Source: Apium graveolens (Eukaryota > Streptophyta > Magnoliopsida > Apiales > Apiaceae). From it: 64,000 bases of DNA. The stretch covers positions 66,963,669-67,027,668 of the forward strand of contig NC_133650.1 in NCBI RefSeq assembly GCF_009905375.1, written 5' to 3'. Positions within the stretch are counted from its first letter, which is position 1, and the number at the start of each line of letters is the position of its first letter. Position numbers and translations under genes: made by a program. The notes beneath the pieces are model-generated. The model searched no databases. It was not told the DNA's origin and worked only from the letters and a program-made list of their open reading frames with translations. Below, in pieces: positions 18,823 to 28,044 of the stretch.

Positions 18823-20484
18823 TGAAAGGAATATGTCCTAAGTTCAATAATGTATTAGGATTTAGGAATAACTTTTTATGTAATCTGTTTTGATTTCATT
18901 GATATTAATAAAAGACTTGTTTTGTTTTTATTACGGGCTCTATCTATTTAAGTGTTTAAATAAGATATACCATAATTTAGAGTAAAGCTTTTTATGGATT
19001 ATGATGAGATCATAATAGTGAGACCTAACAGATGATAACTCTAAACTTAAATAGTTCCTGGTCGTAGGATTACTAACTGGTAATTAATAATCCACAAAGA
19101 TCGGTACATACTATGTTTGCTTCATTACGAAGGATGTCTGTTCTCATAGACATTTGTGTGGTGACACTATAGCTAGTATGTAGTTGCTTATCATAGAATA
19201 AGTTCATTGAACACGACTCGCACAGCTGAACAACTGATGGAGTTCACTCACGTGTCAGCAGTTGTTAACATAGTGATAGTTGTACAAGTATCCTTAGACT
19301 TGAGGTCATCATAGTCATCTTGTGTACACTGAACTATGCTTTGGTTTAGTTCTTAGTCTCGAGGGACAATTATTAGGGCTCTACTGGGTATAGGAATTTG
19401 TACACGAAGATAGTGTATAATCAATAAAGGATCTACCCCTTCCAGTGAAGGAAGCGAATGTTCAAGGCTGATCCACTTATGCTAGTTCAGGAATCTCTGG
19501 CCAGAGTGAATGAACTTAGAAAAGAGTTTCTAATTTGCATAGAACTACGCATAGTAAATGGTAAGCAAGTGATTGAATTAGATAGGCTTGACACGAGATC
19601 CATGCCTTATATTTAATCAGGACATTGTAGGGTAGAAGGAGTTTATTGTACGGTAACTATTCATTGACAGGTTCTTGGTATTCTAAGCAGTGAATTCATA
19701 TTATCCGGATAGTCGCGATATGTTGAGAAGCATCACTCACGATGTAGAATAAATGTGATTAATTAATTAATCATATTTAATAAATTAGAGAATTTATATA
19801 AATAATGATAAAATAGTTTTATTATTATTTATTTCTACTACCGGCTTAATATTGAACCTACAGGGTCACACCATAAAAAGAGAATGATTTAATGGTGGAG
19901 GAATTAATTAATAATGGCTAATAATTATTTATTTGTGAAATAAATAATTAATTGGCAAATTTAATAATTGATTAAATGAGATTTAATTGATTATAAATTA
20001 ATTAAGAAAAGTTCTTAATATTATTAATTAAGGATTTAATTTTTGGAAATTAAATCAAGAGAGAGAATTATTTCTAAAGTGTTTAGAAAAAGGATTAATA
20101 ATTAAAAGGTGTTTTAATTATTAATGAGAATAATAAATGGGATAATAATAATAATATTTATGGAAAAATTTCAGCTGAAAATTTTGCCTATAAATATACT
20201 ATTATAAACCCTATTTTCATTCGAACCCAAAAACCCAAAAAGTTTTAGAAAACCAAATTCTCTCCACCTCCTCCTCCTCCTTAATGTCGTTTTCTTGGTG
20301 GATACCGGTGGAGTGCTTCACGTTTGAGGAGCAGCTGCTAAGGATCTCCGAACGTTGCTTTTGGATCGCATATTAAAGGTTAGTAATCGATCCCTACATT
20401 TTTACCACGATTTATATGCTTTTATTTGGATTTTATGTATGTAAAAGTGTTTTACCATGCCTCCGCTGCGATTAAAATCCAACA
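18823..20484 (+). repeat. 3' LTR, nested family A
   Basis: 1662 bp, starting TGAAAGGAATATGTCC and ending AATCCAACA, close to the 5' LTR. A TATA box lies at 20189-20196. Confidence 0.95.
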
Positions 20485-21840
20485 ATAGTAATCAGGAATA
20501 AAGCTACATTGGTTGCTAAGGGTTATTGTCAGCAAGAAGGAGTAGATTTTGATGAAACTTTTGCTCCTGTTGCAAGACTTGAAGCCATCAGAATCTTCTT
20601 AGCCTATGCAGCCCATGCCAATTTCAAGGTCTATCAAATGGATGTCAAAAGTGCCTTTCTAAATGGAGATTTGGAGGAAGAAGTGTATGTTAGTCAACCT
20701 CCTGGTTTTGAAGATCCAAATTTTCCAGAATATGTCTATTATCTTCTGAAAGCACTTTATGGACTGAAGCAAGCACCTAGAGCCTGGTATGATACTTTAT
20801 CAAAGTTCCTTTTGGAAAATCATTTCACAAGAGGTACTGTAGATAAAACTTTATTTTTCAGAAATGTTAATGGCTCTAGTATACTTGTTCAAATATATGT
20901 AGATGATATTATTTTTGGCTCTACAGATGAGAAACTTTGCAAAAAGTTTGCCAAATTGATGCAAAGTAAGTATGAAATGAGTATGATGGGAGAACTAACT
21001 TACTTTCTTGGTTTGCAAGTTAAGCAAGTTAGTGATGGAATATTCATTAGTCAAACTAAATATATTTTTGATCTTTTAAAGAAGTTTGATCTAATGGATT
21101 GCACATCTGCAAAAACTCCCATGGCCACTGCAACTAAGCTTGAACTAAACACTACTGAAAAGTCTGTGGATATTTCAAGTTATAGAGGCATGGTTGGCTC
21201 ACTTCTGTACTTAACAGCTAGTAGGCCATATATAATGCTTGCTACATGTTTATGTGCTAGATTTCAGGCTGATCCTAGAGAATCTCACTTGATAGCTATT
21301 AAAAGAATTTTCAGATATCTCAAGGGAACACCAAAACTTGGCATTTGGTACCCTAGAGATTCTGGCTTTGATCTAACTGGTTATTCAGATGCAGATTATG
21401 CAGGTTGTAGAATTGATAGAAAGAGTACAACAGGAACCTGTCAATTTCTAGGAAACAAGCTTGTGTCCTGGTTCAGTAAAAAGCAAAATTCAGTTTCTAC
21501 TTCTACAGCTGAAGCTGAATATATTGTTGCTGGCAATTGCTGTGCACAAATTTTATGGATGAAAAATCAATTGCTAGACTATGGTTTGCAAGTTGAAAGG
21601 ATTCCTATTTTCTGTGATAACACAAGTGCAATTGCCATCACTGAAAATTCAGTGCAACATTCAAGGACAAAGCGCATAGACATCAAGTACCATTTCATAA
21701 GGGAACATGTAATGAATGGTACTGTGGACTTACATTTTGTTCCAAGTGAGAAGCAACTTGCAGATATCTTTACCAAGCCACTGGATGAATCCACCTTTTC
21801 AAGGTTGGTAAGTGAGTTAGGTATGCTTAATTACTCTTAA
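20485..21840 (+). CDS. pol: B RT and RNase H
   Basis: The long open stretch from 20509 has 443 codons, and the frame is open back to the insertion site. RT palm motifs are [24 protein letters not shown] and YVDD at residues 130-133 ([11 protein letters not shown]), which holds the two metal-binding aspartates. RNase H follows with its acidic set in [18 protein letters not shown] and [10 protein letters not shown], then [18 protein letters not shown] and the C-terminal [20 protein letters not shown]. Downstream of the nested insertion it has no stop, the best-kept enzyme block in the window. It copied element RNA inside particles before the insertion at 12498 separated it from the RT N-terminus. 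Confidence 0.92.
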   Translation: MVIRNKATLVAKGYCQQEGVDFDETFAPVARLEAIRIFLAYAAHANFKVYQMDVKSAFLNGDLEEEVYVSQPPGFEDPNFPEYVYYLLKALYGLKQAPRAWYDTLSKFLLENHFTRGTVDKTLFFRNVNGSSILVQIYVDDIIFGSTDEKLCKKFAKLMQSKYEMSMMGELTYFLGLQVKQVSDGIFISQTKYIFDLLKKFDLMDCTSAKTPMATATKLELNTTEKSVDISSYRGMVGSLLYLTASRPYIMLATCLCARFQADPRESHLIAIKRIFRYLKGTPKLGIWYPRDSGFDLTGYSDADYAGCRIDRKSTTGTCQFLGNKLVSWFSKKQNSVSTSTAEAEYIVAGNCCAQILWMKNQLLDYGLQVERIPIFCDNTSAIAITENSVQHSRTKRIDIKYHFIREHVMNGTVDLHFVPSEKQLADIFTKPLDESTFSRLVSELGMLNYS

Positions 21841-22092
21841 ATTTATCTGAGTTATTTTGCAAGTTGGAATGCAGCCAGAAATTTAGTTGATCTTTAAATC
21901 TTTGATGAAATTTTGACTAAGTCAAAATTTGCATCTCGACGGATGACCCTTATCCATCGAGTTTAGTCATCCATCGATATACTACTTGCTAATAAAAGTC
22001 AATTATTTTTCTGGAATACTTTATGTCTCGACGGATATCAGTTTATCCTCATCCATCGAATTGTCTAAATCTCAGCCGTTAATTCCCTGAAA

Positions 22093-22142
22093 ATTATCCA
22101 TCGAGTATACTTACAGTTTGTAAGCATTACACGACGGATAAT
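22093..22142 (+). repeat. Conserved 50-bp hairpin, B copy
   Basis: The left arm starts ATTATCCATCG, the loop is AGTTT (22115-22119) and the right arm ends CGACGGATAAT. The arms are about 22 bases with a few mismatches. The D counterpart is at 49574-49623. Confidence 0.75.
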
Positions 22143-22246
22143 GGGTGGAATTTTTAACAGTTTATATTTTTAAACGGCTATTTTAGGCGATTTCTATTGG
22201 TCAATGTACCTTACTTTATTATTTTTATCAGTTATTTTTGAGATAG

Positions 22247-22253
22247 TATAAAA
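22247..22253 (+). promoter_or_regulatory. Putative internal TATA box for B ORF3
   Basis: TATAAAA lies 117 bp before the ORF3 ATG, followed by a CT-rich leader typical of plant 5' UTRs. D has CATAAAAG at the matching distance (49472-49479, minus). It is an inference from sequence only. Confidence 0.45.
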
Positions 22254-22363
22254 GCTTACTTCATAGCAATTGGTTTCTTTTATCATTCTCAAATTCAACT
22301 ACTTTTATTTCATTCTCTCTCAAGAAAATATTCTCCTTCTCTTCAAGCTTTCATTCTCTAACA

Positions 22364-23089
22364 ATGGCACCTGTAGTAAAGATTATGTCTCAAACTGGGT
22401 TCATTTATGAGAAGAACAACTTCACTGCTTTGGTCAATAAGGGTATTCAGGAATCAGAGGACTATCACAAGATGATGGAATTTGTGAAGAATTGCAAGCT
22501 AAATTATGCCATGCTGGAGTCACCCACAATCTTCTATGAAGTTGTTGAGGAGATGTGGACCACTGCTATTTACAACTCTGCTGACAAGACCATCACTTTA
22601 ACCATCAAAGGTAATGAGTTCTGTATCAATAGTGATGTAATAAAAGCATGTTTCAAAATTCCTGATAATAATGTGACTTCACCACACAATGACACTGATA
22701 TTATCAATATGCTTAATTCCATACACTATGCACTTCCTACTACTAAACTAAGTGATATTAGGAGATTGGGTCTTAGGAAGGAGTGGAGTTTCTTGTGTGA
22801 TGTGGTTACTAAAGTTTTCTCTGTAAAAGTCAGTAATTTTGATTCAGTGAATATTTACATGCTTAACATACTATACATGCTAGTTACAGATAAATTTTAT
22901 AATTTCAGTGACCTTGTCTTGTTTGAGTTAGGTTTTAAACTAGGTGAGTTAGCTAAAAGAGGAAAAATGTGTATTATGCTAGATTTTTTATGTTATTGGC
23001 TAACCATCTATGTCAAGAGATTGTGCTTGAGAACCCAAACAACAAACTGGCTTGTTGGGTTCAAGAGAGAAGACTCATTGCAGATTTGA
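22364..23089 (+). CDS. B ORF3, N-terminal part (SIRE-type extra ORF)
   Basis: The start ATG is in a strong plant context (AACAATGGC). The first 200 residues (MAPVVKIMSQTGFIYEKNN, CKLNYAMLESPTIFYEVVEEMW, ALPTTKLSDIRRLGLRKEW, FDSVNIYMLNILYMLVTDKFYNF) are conserved in D. After about residue 201 (near 22966) a frameshift makes the tail meaningless; the real frame is 22969-23622. ORFs in this position of SIRE elements are often called envelope-like, but I see no signal peptide, no clear transmembrane helix and no glycoprotein features here. The function is unknown. It looks like a globular helical domain that could be a captured host sequence. Confidence 0.75.
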   Translation: MAPVVKIMSQTGFIYEKNNFTALVNKGIQESEDYHKMMEFVKNCKLNYAMLESPTIFYEVVEEMWTTAIYNSADKTITLTIKGNEFCINSDVIKACFKIPDNNVTSPHNDTDIINMLNSIHYALPTTKLSDIRRLGLRKEWSFLCDVVTKVFSVKVSNFDSVNIYMLNILYMLVTDKFYNFSDLVLFELGFKLGELAKRGKMCIMLDFLCYWLTIYVKRLCLRTQTTNWLVGFKREDSLQI

Positions 23090-23622
23090 ACAGAGCCAAC
23101 CATCACAGGGATGTGCCAATGTTCTACTTTCCTGTAATGCAGGCACCTCAGGTAAGTGAGGTAAGTTCATCCATCCCTACAACTGTTCCAACCTCCACTA
23201 TTTCTTTGACTTCAGGAGCAGCTATAGAAACTGTGCAAATGACCAAACAGTTGCCAATTCTTTCAGGAACTGTTGTGTCATCCGTGCCTAAAATATCTTC
23301 AATCAGCACAGAGTCAACAATAGTTTCAATTCCCAGCTCATTCATTTCTACTCTCTCGATGGATATTGCTCATCCGTCGAGCAGTGATTGTATCCCGATG
23401 GATAAGCCTAATAGCAGTTATCCGTCGGATAGCATTACCACTCACTCGACAGATATCACTTATCCGTCGAGTATCTTTGCACAACTTCAAACTTCAATTA
23501 TTTCAAGTGCAGAAGATTTAGTGGTTGTACAATCACTCTTAGGACTGAGAGAGGAGAGTGTATTGAGTGAGAGGCTGGGTTGGTCCCAGGCAAAAGGAGA
23601 GAAAAGGAGTAAAAATCAGTAA
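22969..23622 (+). CDS. B ORF3, second part
   Basis: This continues ORF3 after the frameshift: YYARFFMLLANHLCQEIVLENPNNKLACWVQERRLIADLNRANHHRDVPM is shared with D (YYARFFMIIANHL, CWVQERRIIADLNRANYHKD). A low-complexity Ser/Thr/Ile/Pro-rich segment then includes three exact ATCCGTCG octamers (23372, 23420, 23462) read as Pro-Ser. It ends at TAA 23620. The same frame runs on to 26265, broken only by stops, so this is one long ancestral ORF of about 1300 codons. Confidence 0.75.
   Translation: MYYARFFMLLANHLCQEIVLENPNNKLACWVQERRLIADLNRANHHRDVPMFYFPVMQAPQVSEVSSSIPTTVPTSTISLTSGAAIETVQMTKQLPILSGTVVSSVPKISSISTESTIVSIPSSFISTLSMDIAHPSSSDCIPMDKPNSSYPSDSITTHSTDITYPSSIFAQLQTSIISSAEDLVVVQSLLGLREESVLSERLGWSQAKGEKRSKNQ
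23372..23469 (+). repeat. Octamer pairs inside B ORF3
   Basis: ATCCGTCG at 23372, 23420 and 23462 each has an upstream near-complement (CTCGATGGAT, CCGATGGATAA, ACTCGACAGAT), giving 10-11 bp inverted repeats with one wobble or mismatch. The loops are about 7 bases in the first and third and longer in the second. Confidence 0.7.
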
Positions 23623-23637
23623 TCCATTTATTCAGGA

Positions 23638-23835
23638 TTGGCAAAAGTGAGTGAGAGGAGTCCCACCTTAGTAGGTGAAGGTGAGGGTGTGAGGGTGGGG
23701 AGCCAGGGTGAGACCCTGATGCAACAAAAGAGAGATCATGAGAGAAAAGCAGGTACAGAAGCTATAAGGGTGGATCCAACCATTGCTAGTGAGTCAATGA
23801 TTATGGATGATGCTGAAAAGGAAAGACAATTTTAG
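23638..23835 (+). pseudogene. B ORF3, third part
   Basis: A 65-codon open piece in the same frame as 22969-23622. It is Gly/Glu/Arg-rich (SPTLVGEGEGVRVGSQGETLMQ) and looks disordered. It ends at TAG 23833, which may replace CAG. I recognise no domain. Confidence 0.6.
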
Positions 23836-23868
23836 CAACATTACAAAGCTGTAATTGATAACATTTCC

Positions 23869-24294
23869 TTGGATGCTGACACTTTTACTCACCCTGTGTC
23901 AGCCTATCAACTATTGGCTGCTCAGGGCAATGTGGAGGCAGAACAGACTTTGAACTTAGTACACACTTCAGAATCTCTTCAAAGAGATAAAGCTGCTGTC
24001 AATAGGATGCCTTCTCAAGCTGGTGAGCCATCTGAAGAATTTGAAGTAAATTCTAATGATGATGACTCTTTTTCTTTGGATGGAAGCATGAACTTAGGGG
24101 GAGATGAAGGCCCAAGTTCTGTTCCAAATTTACCTGAATGGGCATGGACAAAGGAATCTACACCAGGACAATTTGGTGTATCTTTGGTTAAGCAGATTAT
24201 GTCTATTCAAAAGGCCCTTCAGGAAACTTCAGATGCTGGTACCAAGGCTATTCTTCAAGCTCACCTAGACTCTCTACATCTCATGAAGATATAG
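23869..24294 (+). pseudogene. B ORF3, fourth part
   Basis: A 141-codon open piece in the same frame: AYQLLAAQGNVEAEQTLNLVH, an acidic stretch (NSNDDDSFSLDG), then LPEWAWTKESTPGQFGVSLVKQIMSIQKALQE. It is predicted by eye to be helical at the end. It stops at TAG 24292, likely from CAG. No known domain. Confidence 0.6.
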
Positions 24295-24315
24295 CAATTA
24301 AGACAGAATCTGAGT

Positions 24316-26265
24316 GTGGATGAACTCAAAAAGTATATAGCTGACTTGAAGACCTACAACTCTCAGAAGCTGGATTCAGTCATGCCATATGGTACCATGC
24401 AGGATCTATTACTGAGACTAAGGAGAGAATCAGATTCTGAAAAGAAGCTGGCCAAGCTGGAAGATAGAATTCAAGTTATCGAGAATTCAGTGACTACCCT
24501 TCTTCAAAATCAACAGTCTCAGACAAATCTTCTCATGCAACTGGCTAAAGCACAAGGCCTAACCCCTCAACTTGATGATAACAAAAAGGGGGAGAGAGAA
24601 CCAAGTGAGGGGGAGAAAGGACCAAGTGAGGGGGAGAAACTTCAAGTTCAAATCAGCAAAGTAATTGTACCTTCAATTACTGTCTACAAGCCACCAGTTG
24701 CAGATGGTATATATCTAATTAAAGCAACAGCAAATTTGAAAGTTGTTGAGAAAGGAAAGTTGAGTTTGATCAACTGGGATAAGATTGATGAGGAGATACA
24801 GAAAGAGTTTGAACTTGTCAAGGAGACAGTTAAGCCAGCCATCCATCAATCTCAAGTCAAGCAAATCAATGTGAATGAGATGAGCATGAATTATCTGGAA
24901 AGAGGACAATCTTCCTGCATCAAGTCTACAAAGGCTGAAATAATTCTTAAACCAAGGGCAAACTATCCAAAATCATCTTTAAAGAACCCCTTGGACACTG
25001 TATATGAGACACCCAAGCCTGATAAGAAGAAGCTTCTGTCAAGATCAATTGTCTTCTATAAAGATCTAGCTGATTCAGCTTCAAAAAGGAGAATTTCTAA
25101 GATATTCAGAAATGGAAAGGAAATTTGTGTGGTAGCTGGACATCCACAATTTGCTCAAGCAAAGAGAGAAGAAAAATCCAGATTAAAGCAGGGAAAGAAG
25201 CAAGCTACTCTAGATGCAAAGAAGACTAAACAAAAGAAAGAGCAGATTGCTATCTTGACCAAGCTACAGGCTGTGAATTCATCTCAACAAATTCCCTCTC
25301 AACCATCTGAAGCTGCTGAATCAAAGAAGAAAATTAAAGAACAGAAGAAATCTCCAAGAAAGAAAGAATTGGCTAGAAGAATAAAAAGGAAGCTGGATAT
25401 TATTGACAAAGGATTGGAAGATCAATTTCCTAAGGTACCCACACCAGCTACAACTCAAGCATCAAAGCCCTATGTGGTATTTGAAGATATAAGGGTGGTG
25501 GATCCCCACAGGAATATTCATGGTGAACCTATTGTGCCCAAGGATGAGCCAATAGAGTGGGATAAAATACCAATTCCTGACTTCAGTTTACCAATCCTTA
25601 GCAAGCCAAAAAGGACAAAGTCAAGGGCAGTCAAGAAAGTGAAGCTGTCACCTCTCAAATCCAAATCAGTAGTTAAAGCTCAACCCAAAGTCAACAAGGG
25701 AGACTACTTGTACTTGTGTGACATCAAGGAATTTTCTGATCTAAACCTCTATCTGGATGAACTAGATGAAGTGAGGGGAATTGATGCATACAGAAACCTA
25801 CCTGAAAGGTTAGTGTTCAAGTACAAAGGAGGAAAGGAGATTGTGTGGCCACTTCACATGATTCTTCAAGAAAGCCAAGTTGTACTGATCAAAGTTTATT
25901 CATCCTTCAAGAAGAACTTTGGGTTCAATGTAACTACAAGAAGACTAGTATTGAAGAAGATTGAAGAACTAAGGAGTATTAGAGCTAAAGATGCACTCCC
26001 AAAGACTCTAATCATCCCATACACAGGGAGAAGAGTGCATCTAAGGCCCTACTGGCTGATGGAGTTCATAGATGACAAAGGTGTGAGAAGATTCTTCAGG
26101 TTAGAAGACCAATTGAGTATCTCTAGCAATGAGACTCTCTTGGAAATGCAAGAAAAGCTAGATCTCTCAGAATTTGATGAACTGGAATTCCACAGGCAGC
26201 TCCAAAATCAGATTGATGAAAACAACAGGAAGCTTGGAAGAAGATCCAGACCTTCAAGAAACTAG
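24316..26265 (+). CDS. B ORF3, C-terminal part, 649 codons
   Basis: This is the longest open stretch in the window. Residues 1-90 look like a coiled coil (LRLRRESDSEKKLAKLEDRIQVIENSV). A short direct duplication follows (GEREPSEGEKGPSEGEK, DNA 24590-24640), then a Lys-rich basic stretch (about 285-370) with several possible nuclear localisation signals (KKSPRKKELARRIKRKLD, KPKRTKSRAVKKVKL). A C-terminal globular region (about 465-640) reads GDYLYLCDIKEFSDLNLYLDELDEVRG, GGKEIVWPLHMILQESQ and RRVHLRPYWLMEFIDDKGVRRFFRLEDQL. No catalytic motif is recognised. The basic stretch would suit nucleic acid binding or nuclear import; that is inference. It is not retroviral envelope-like in composition. 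Confidence 0.8.
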   Translation: MDELKKYIADLKTYNSQKLDSVMPYGTMQDLLLRLRRESDSEKKLAKLEDRIQVIENSVTTLLQNQQSQTNLLMQLAKAQGLTPQLDDNKKGEREPSEGEKGPSEGEKLQVQISKVIVPSITVYKPPVADGIYLIKATANLKVVEKGKLSLINWDKIDEEIQKEFELVKETVKPAIHQSQVKQINVNEMSMNYLERGQSSCIKSTKAEIILKPRANYPKSSLKNPLDTVYETPKPDKKKLLSRSIVFYKDLADSASKRRISKIFRNGKEICVVAGHPQFAQAKREEKSRLKQGKKQATLDAKKTKQKKEQIAILTKLQAVNSSQQIPSQPSEAAESKKKIKEQKKSPRKKELARRIKRKLDIIDKGLEDQFPKVPTPATTQASKPYVVFEDIRVVDPHRNIHGEPIVPKDEPIEWDKIPIPDFSLPILSKPKRTKSRAVKKVKLSPLKSKSVVKAQPKVNKGDYLYLCDIKEFSDLNLYLDELDEVRGIDAYRNLPERLVFKYKGGKEIVWPLHMILQESQVVLIKVYSSFKKNFGFNVTTRRLVLKKIEELRSIRAKDALPKTLIIPYTGRRVHLRPYWLMEFIDDKGVRRFFRLEDQLSISSNETLLEMQEKLDLSEFDELEFHRQLQNQIDENNRKLGRRSRPSRN

Positions 26266-26452
26266 AAAAATCTGCTCAGGCTAGAGGAGCATTTTGAAAT
26301 GACTGTGAGCCAAACCTTGTACATTTTGATTAATTGAAGCACTTTCAGTATTATCTGCTTATCTCTAAAGCTGTATGTTTAGGATCTTTTGTTATCATCA
26401 AGTATCTCTTAATTTATGGCTACAATTCCAGTAGACATAAATTGGGGGAGAT
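26266..26452 (+). other. B 3' untranslated region and polypurine tract
   Basis: 187 non-coding bases end in ATTGGGGGAGAT (26441-26452), the polypurine tract, directly before the 3' LTR. I see nothing else in it. Confidence 0.8.
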
Positions 26453-27504
26453 TGTTGTGCATATGTTGTGTATTTGATGATTTCATAAACAAAACATTTA
26501 AGTAGATTTTACTTAGTGAAATAATGTAGCACTCGACGGATAAGAATTATAGTCCTGACGGATAACTCATTATAGTCCCGACGGATGTTAACTTATTATC
26601 CATCGAGTGAGTAGCTTATGTAATAATAAGTCTGTAGCACAGTTCTGTATAAATCTCTGTATAGATTCTGTAGTAGCCAATAAGTCATGTTGACTTTAAC
26701 TAGATATGCAGAATAGGTTGATTAATTGTATATAAATGATGTCTTGTAATTCTGCATAAGTGAAATGAAGTCAAGTGCCAAAATAGCTACCGACGGATGA
26801 TTAACAAAGCCATCGACGGATGATCAAATGACTATCAACTGATGTTTAATATAGTAGTCGACGGATGATCAATGAAGCCATCAACGGATGTTCAAAAAGT
26901 TGACGAATGATCATATATCCAATGGATATTCATAAAGTCCAACGGATGATCATATAAAGAATTTAAACAGCAGTTGAACAGTGAAAACTGAGCACATTCG
27001 TCGAGATGTATACAAATCTACTGTGGAAGCCCATTAACTGGGTAAAAGAGGATGAAAGTAGCAAAGCTTAAGACTGATAGTTTTTATATTTGTTCAGTCT
27101 TTTTGACTTTGTAATCTTGGTAATATATATAAACCAAGAACGTAGCAAATAAGAATAACACAGCTGAGATACAAAAAGAGAGAAATCTTTGTAAGAAAAA
27201 TCCTTAGCATTTCCCTGTATTCTCAGCAGTTCGATTTGTAAGCAGCTGTGAGCATTCTTGCATACAGAGTCCTCTCGATATATAACATATCTCTGGTGGA
27301 ATTGTTTAAATCCACCAGAAAGTTTTTAAAGACTCTTGTTTTTAATTACTTATGTTTTGATTCAATTAAGTTTTTATTCCGCATTGTGCTAATCAAAACA
27401 CTTATATCTATATTCGAGTTGAACATTTTTGTTTTGAGAAAAAGGTTCAAGAATTCCATTCAACCCCCCTCTGTAATTCTTGTTATATTGTTAAGGGACT
27501 AACA
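26453..27504 (+). repeat. B 3' LTR
   Basis: 1052 bp, starting TGTTGTGCATATG and ending GGACTAACA. Five exact octamers (26534, 26579, 26791, 26814, 26859). TATA box at 27126-27133. It differs from the 5' LTR by scattered transitions, several of them in the octamers. Confidence 0.95.
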
Positions 27505-27843
27505 CATAACAAAGGGTTTCAAGGAATGTGTGAGATATATATATAGGTATATATATATATATCGGGAATTAATGAAGTACCATACTTATGTATATTTATG
27601 AACTGTAATAATGGCAAAGAAAATGTAAATTTATTCAGAAACCCTTTTTAGGTGTAATGGTTTATAATTGTGGAATAAAATGACTTGTGTTATTTTGGTA
27701 TTCATCTCTGAGACTATAACTTGTAGTGTATATTATGGGGTCACAGTACACAGTAATTGGTCGTTAATTTAGATTAAGTGTTGTTAAAGCAAGTGGAACT
27801 CGTGACAACCCAGATCCCCGACCCCGGATTTGGGGGTGTTATA
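27505..27843 (-). repeat. F: Gypsy-type LTR, terminal piece
   Basis: Read on the minus strand it begins TATAACACCCCCAAATCC and continues GGGGTCGGGGATCTGGG, resembling the start of many plant Gypsy LTRs. It continues at 5826-6985 beyond B. It abuts D third-ORF sequence at 27844, so F appears to have inserted into D. The other end lies outside the window. Confidence 0.55.
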
Positions 27844-28044
27844 ATGTGTTAATCATATCCACATCCAGTGAGTGTGTGGGTGAGTTTGGTGTGTTTGGTG
27901 CTTCAATAGTCAAAGATTTTGGCTATAAATCCACATTTATTGGAGCCACATCAAACTGAATTTGAGATGGTGCAGTGACTGAGTCTTTAGCTGCAGTTTG
28001 CACTATGTTTGATCCCTGTGCATCCCCAAGTTTTCTGGCTTTCT
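27844..28044 (-). pseudogene. D ORF3, most distal piece present
   Basis: The minus strand reads KARKLGDAQGSNIVQTAAKDSV, then a TAG, then a Pro/Asn/Ser-rich stretch ending at the F LTR. It joins in frame to 39188-40244 once C and one TTTCT are discounted. B has no close counterpart that I can align by eye, so this part evolves fast. Confidence 0.65.
28040..28044. repeat. Target-site duplication of C (TTTCT)
   Basis: TTTCT precedes C at 28040-28044 and follows it at 39188-39192. The exact match sets the ends of C and so shows its unusual LTR termini. Confidence 0.92.

Larger units (their letters stand above)
12498..20484 (+). mobile_element. Nested complete but defective Copia element, family A
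   Basis: This element is 7987 bp long, with LTRs of 1663 and 1662 bp that differ at few sites. It has a PBS (14162-14173), a 1.8-kb leader, an open gag plus protease start (16013-17026), a gutted pol (17027-18809), a PPT (18810-18822) and TSD ATAGT. It lacks the RT YVDD region and RNase H, so it is non-autonomous; it must have moved using enzymes supplied in trans or lost them after arrival. The same deletions in the copy at 1-5825 favour the first reading. The lineage could be Angela/Tork from LTR size. Confidence 0.93.
21841..22363 (+). promoter_or_regulatory. B pol-ORF3 spacer with octamers, hairpin and promoter-like sequence
   Basis: This non-coding spacer carries exact CGACGGAT at 21937, 22029 and 22132, each with a nearby reverse-form partner (ATCCATCG). 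It also holds a 50-bp hairpin (22093-22142), a TATA box (22247-22253), a CT-rich leader (22270-22360) and AACAATGGC at the ORF3 start. D has the same order at 49365-49876. Confidence 0.6.
6986..27504 (+). mobile_element. B: complete SIRE-type Ty1/Copia element with third ORF
   Basis: B has LTRs of 1054 and 1052 bp, a PBS (8042-8053), gag (8101-10499), pol (10514-21840, split by another element at 12498-20484), a third ORF region (22364-26265), a PPT (26441-26452) and a perfect TSD CATAA. Without the nested element it is about 12.5 kb, large for Copia but normal for the SIRE/Maximus lineage, which carries an extra ORF after pol. Gag has a 1-nt deletion and stops, integrase has a stop and a 13-bp deletion relative to D, and the third ORF has one frameshift and three stops. 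It is no longer autonomous. The two LTRs differ by a few percent by eye. Confidence 0.93.

Noticed and set aside
22364..26265. Calling ORF3 a retroviral envelope
   Set aside because: No signal peptide, membrane helix, cleavage site or cysteine pattern seen. The name would rest on position only.
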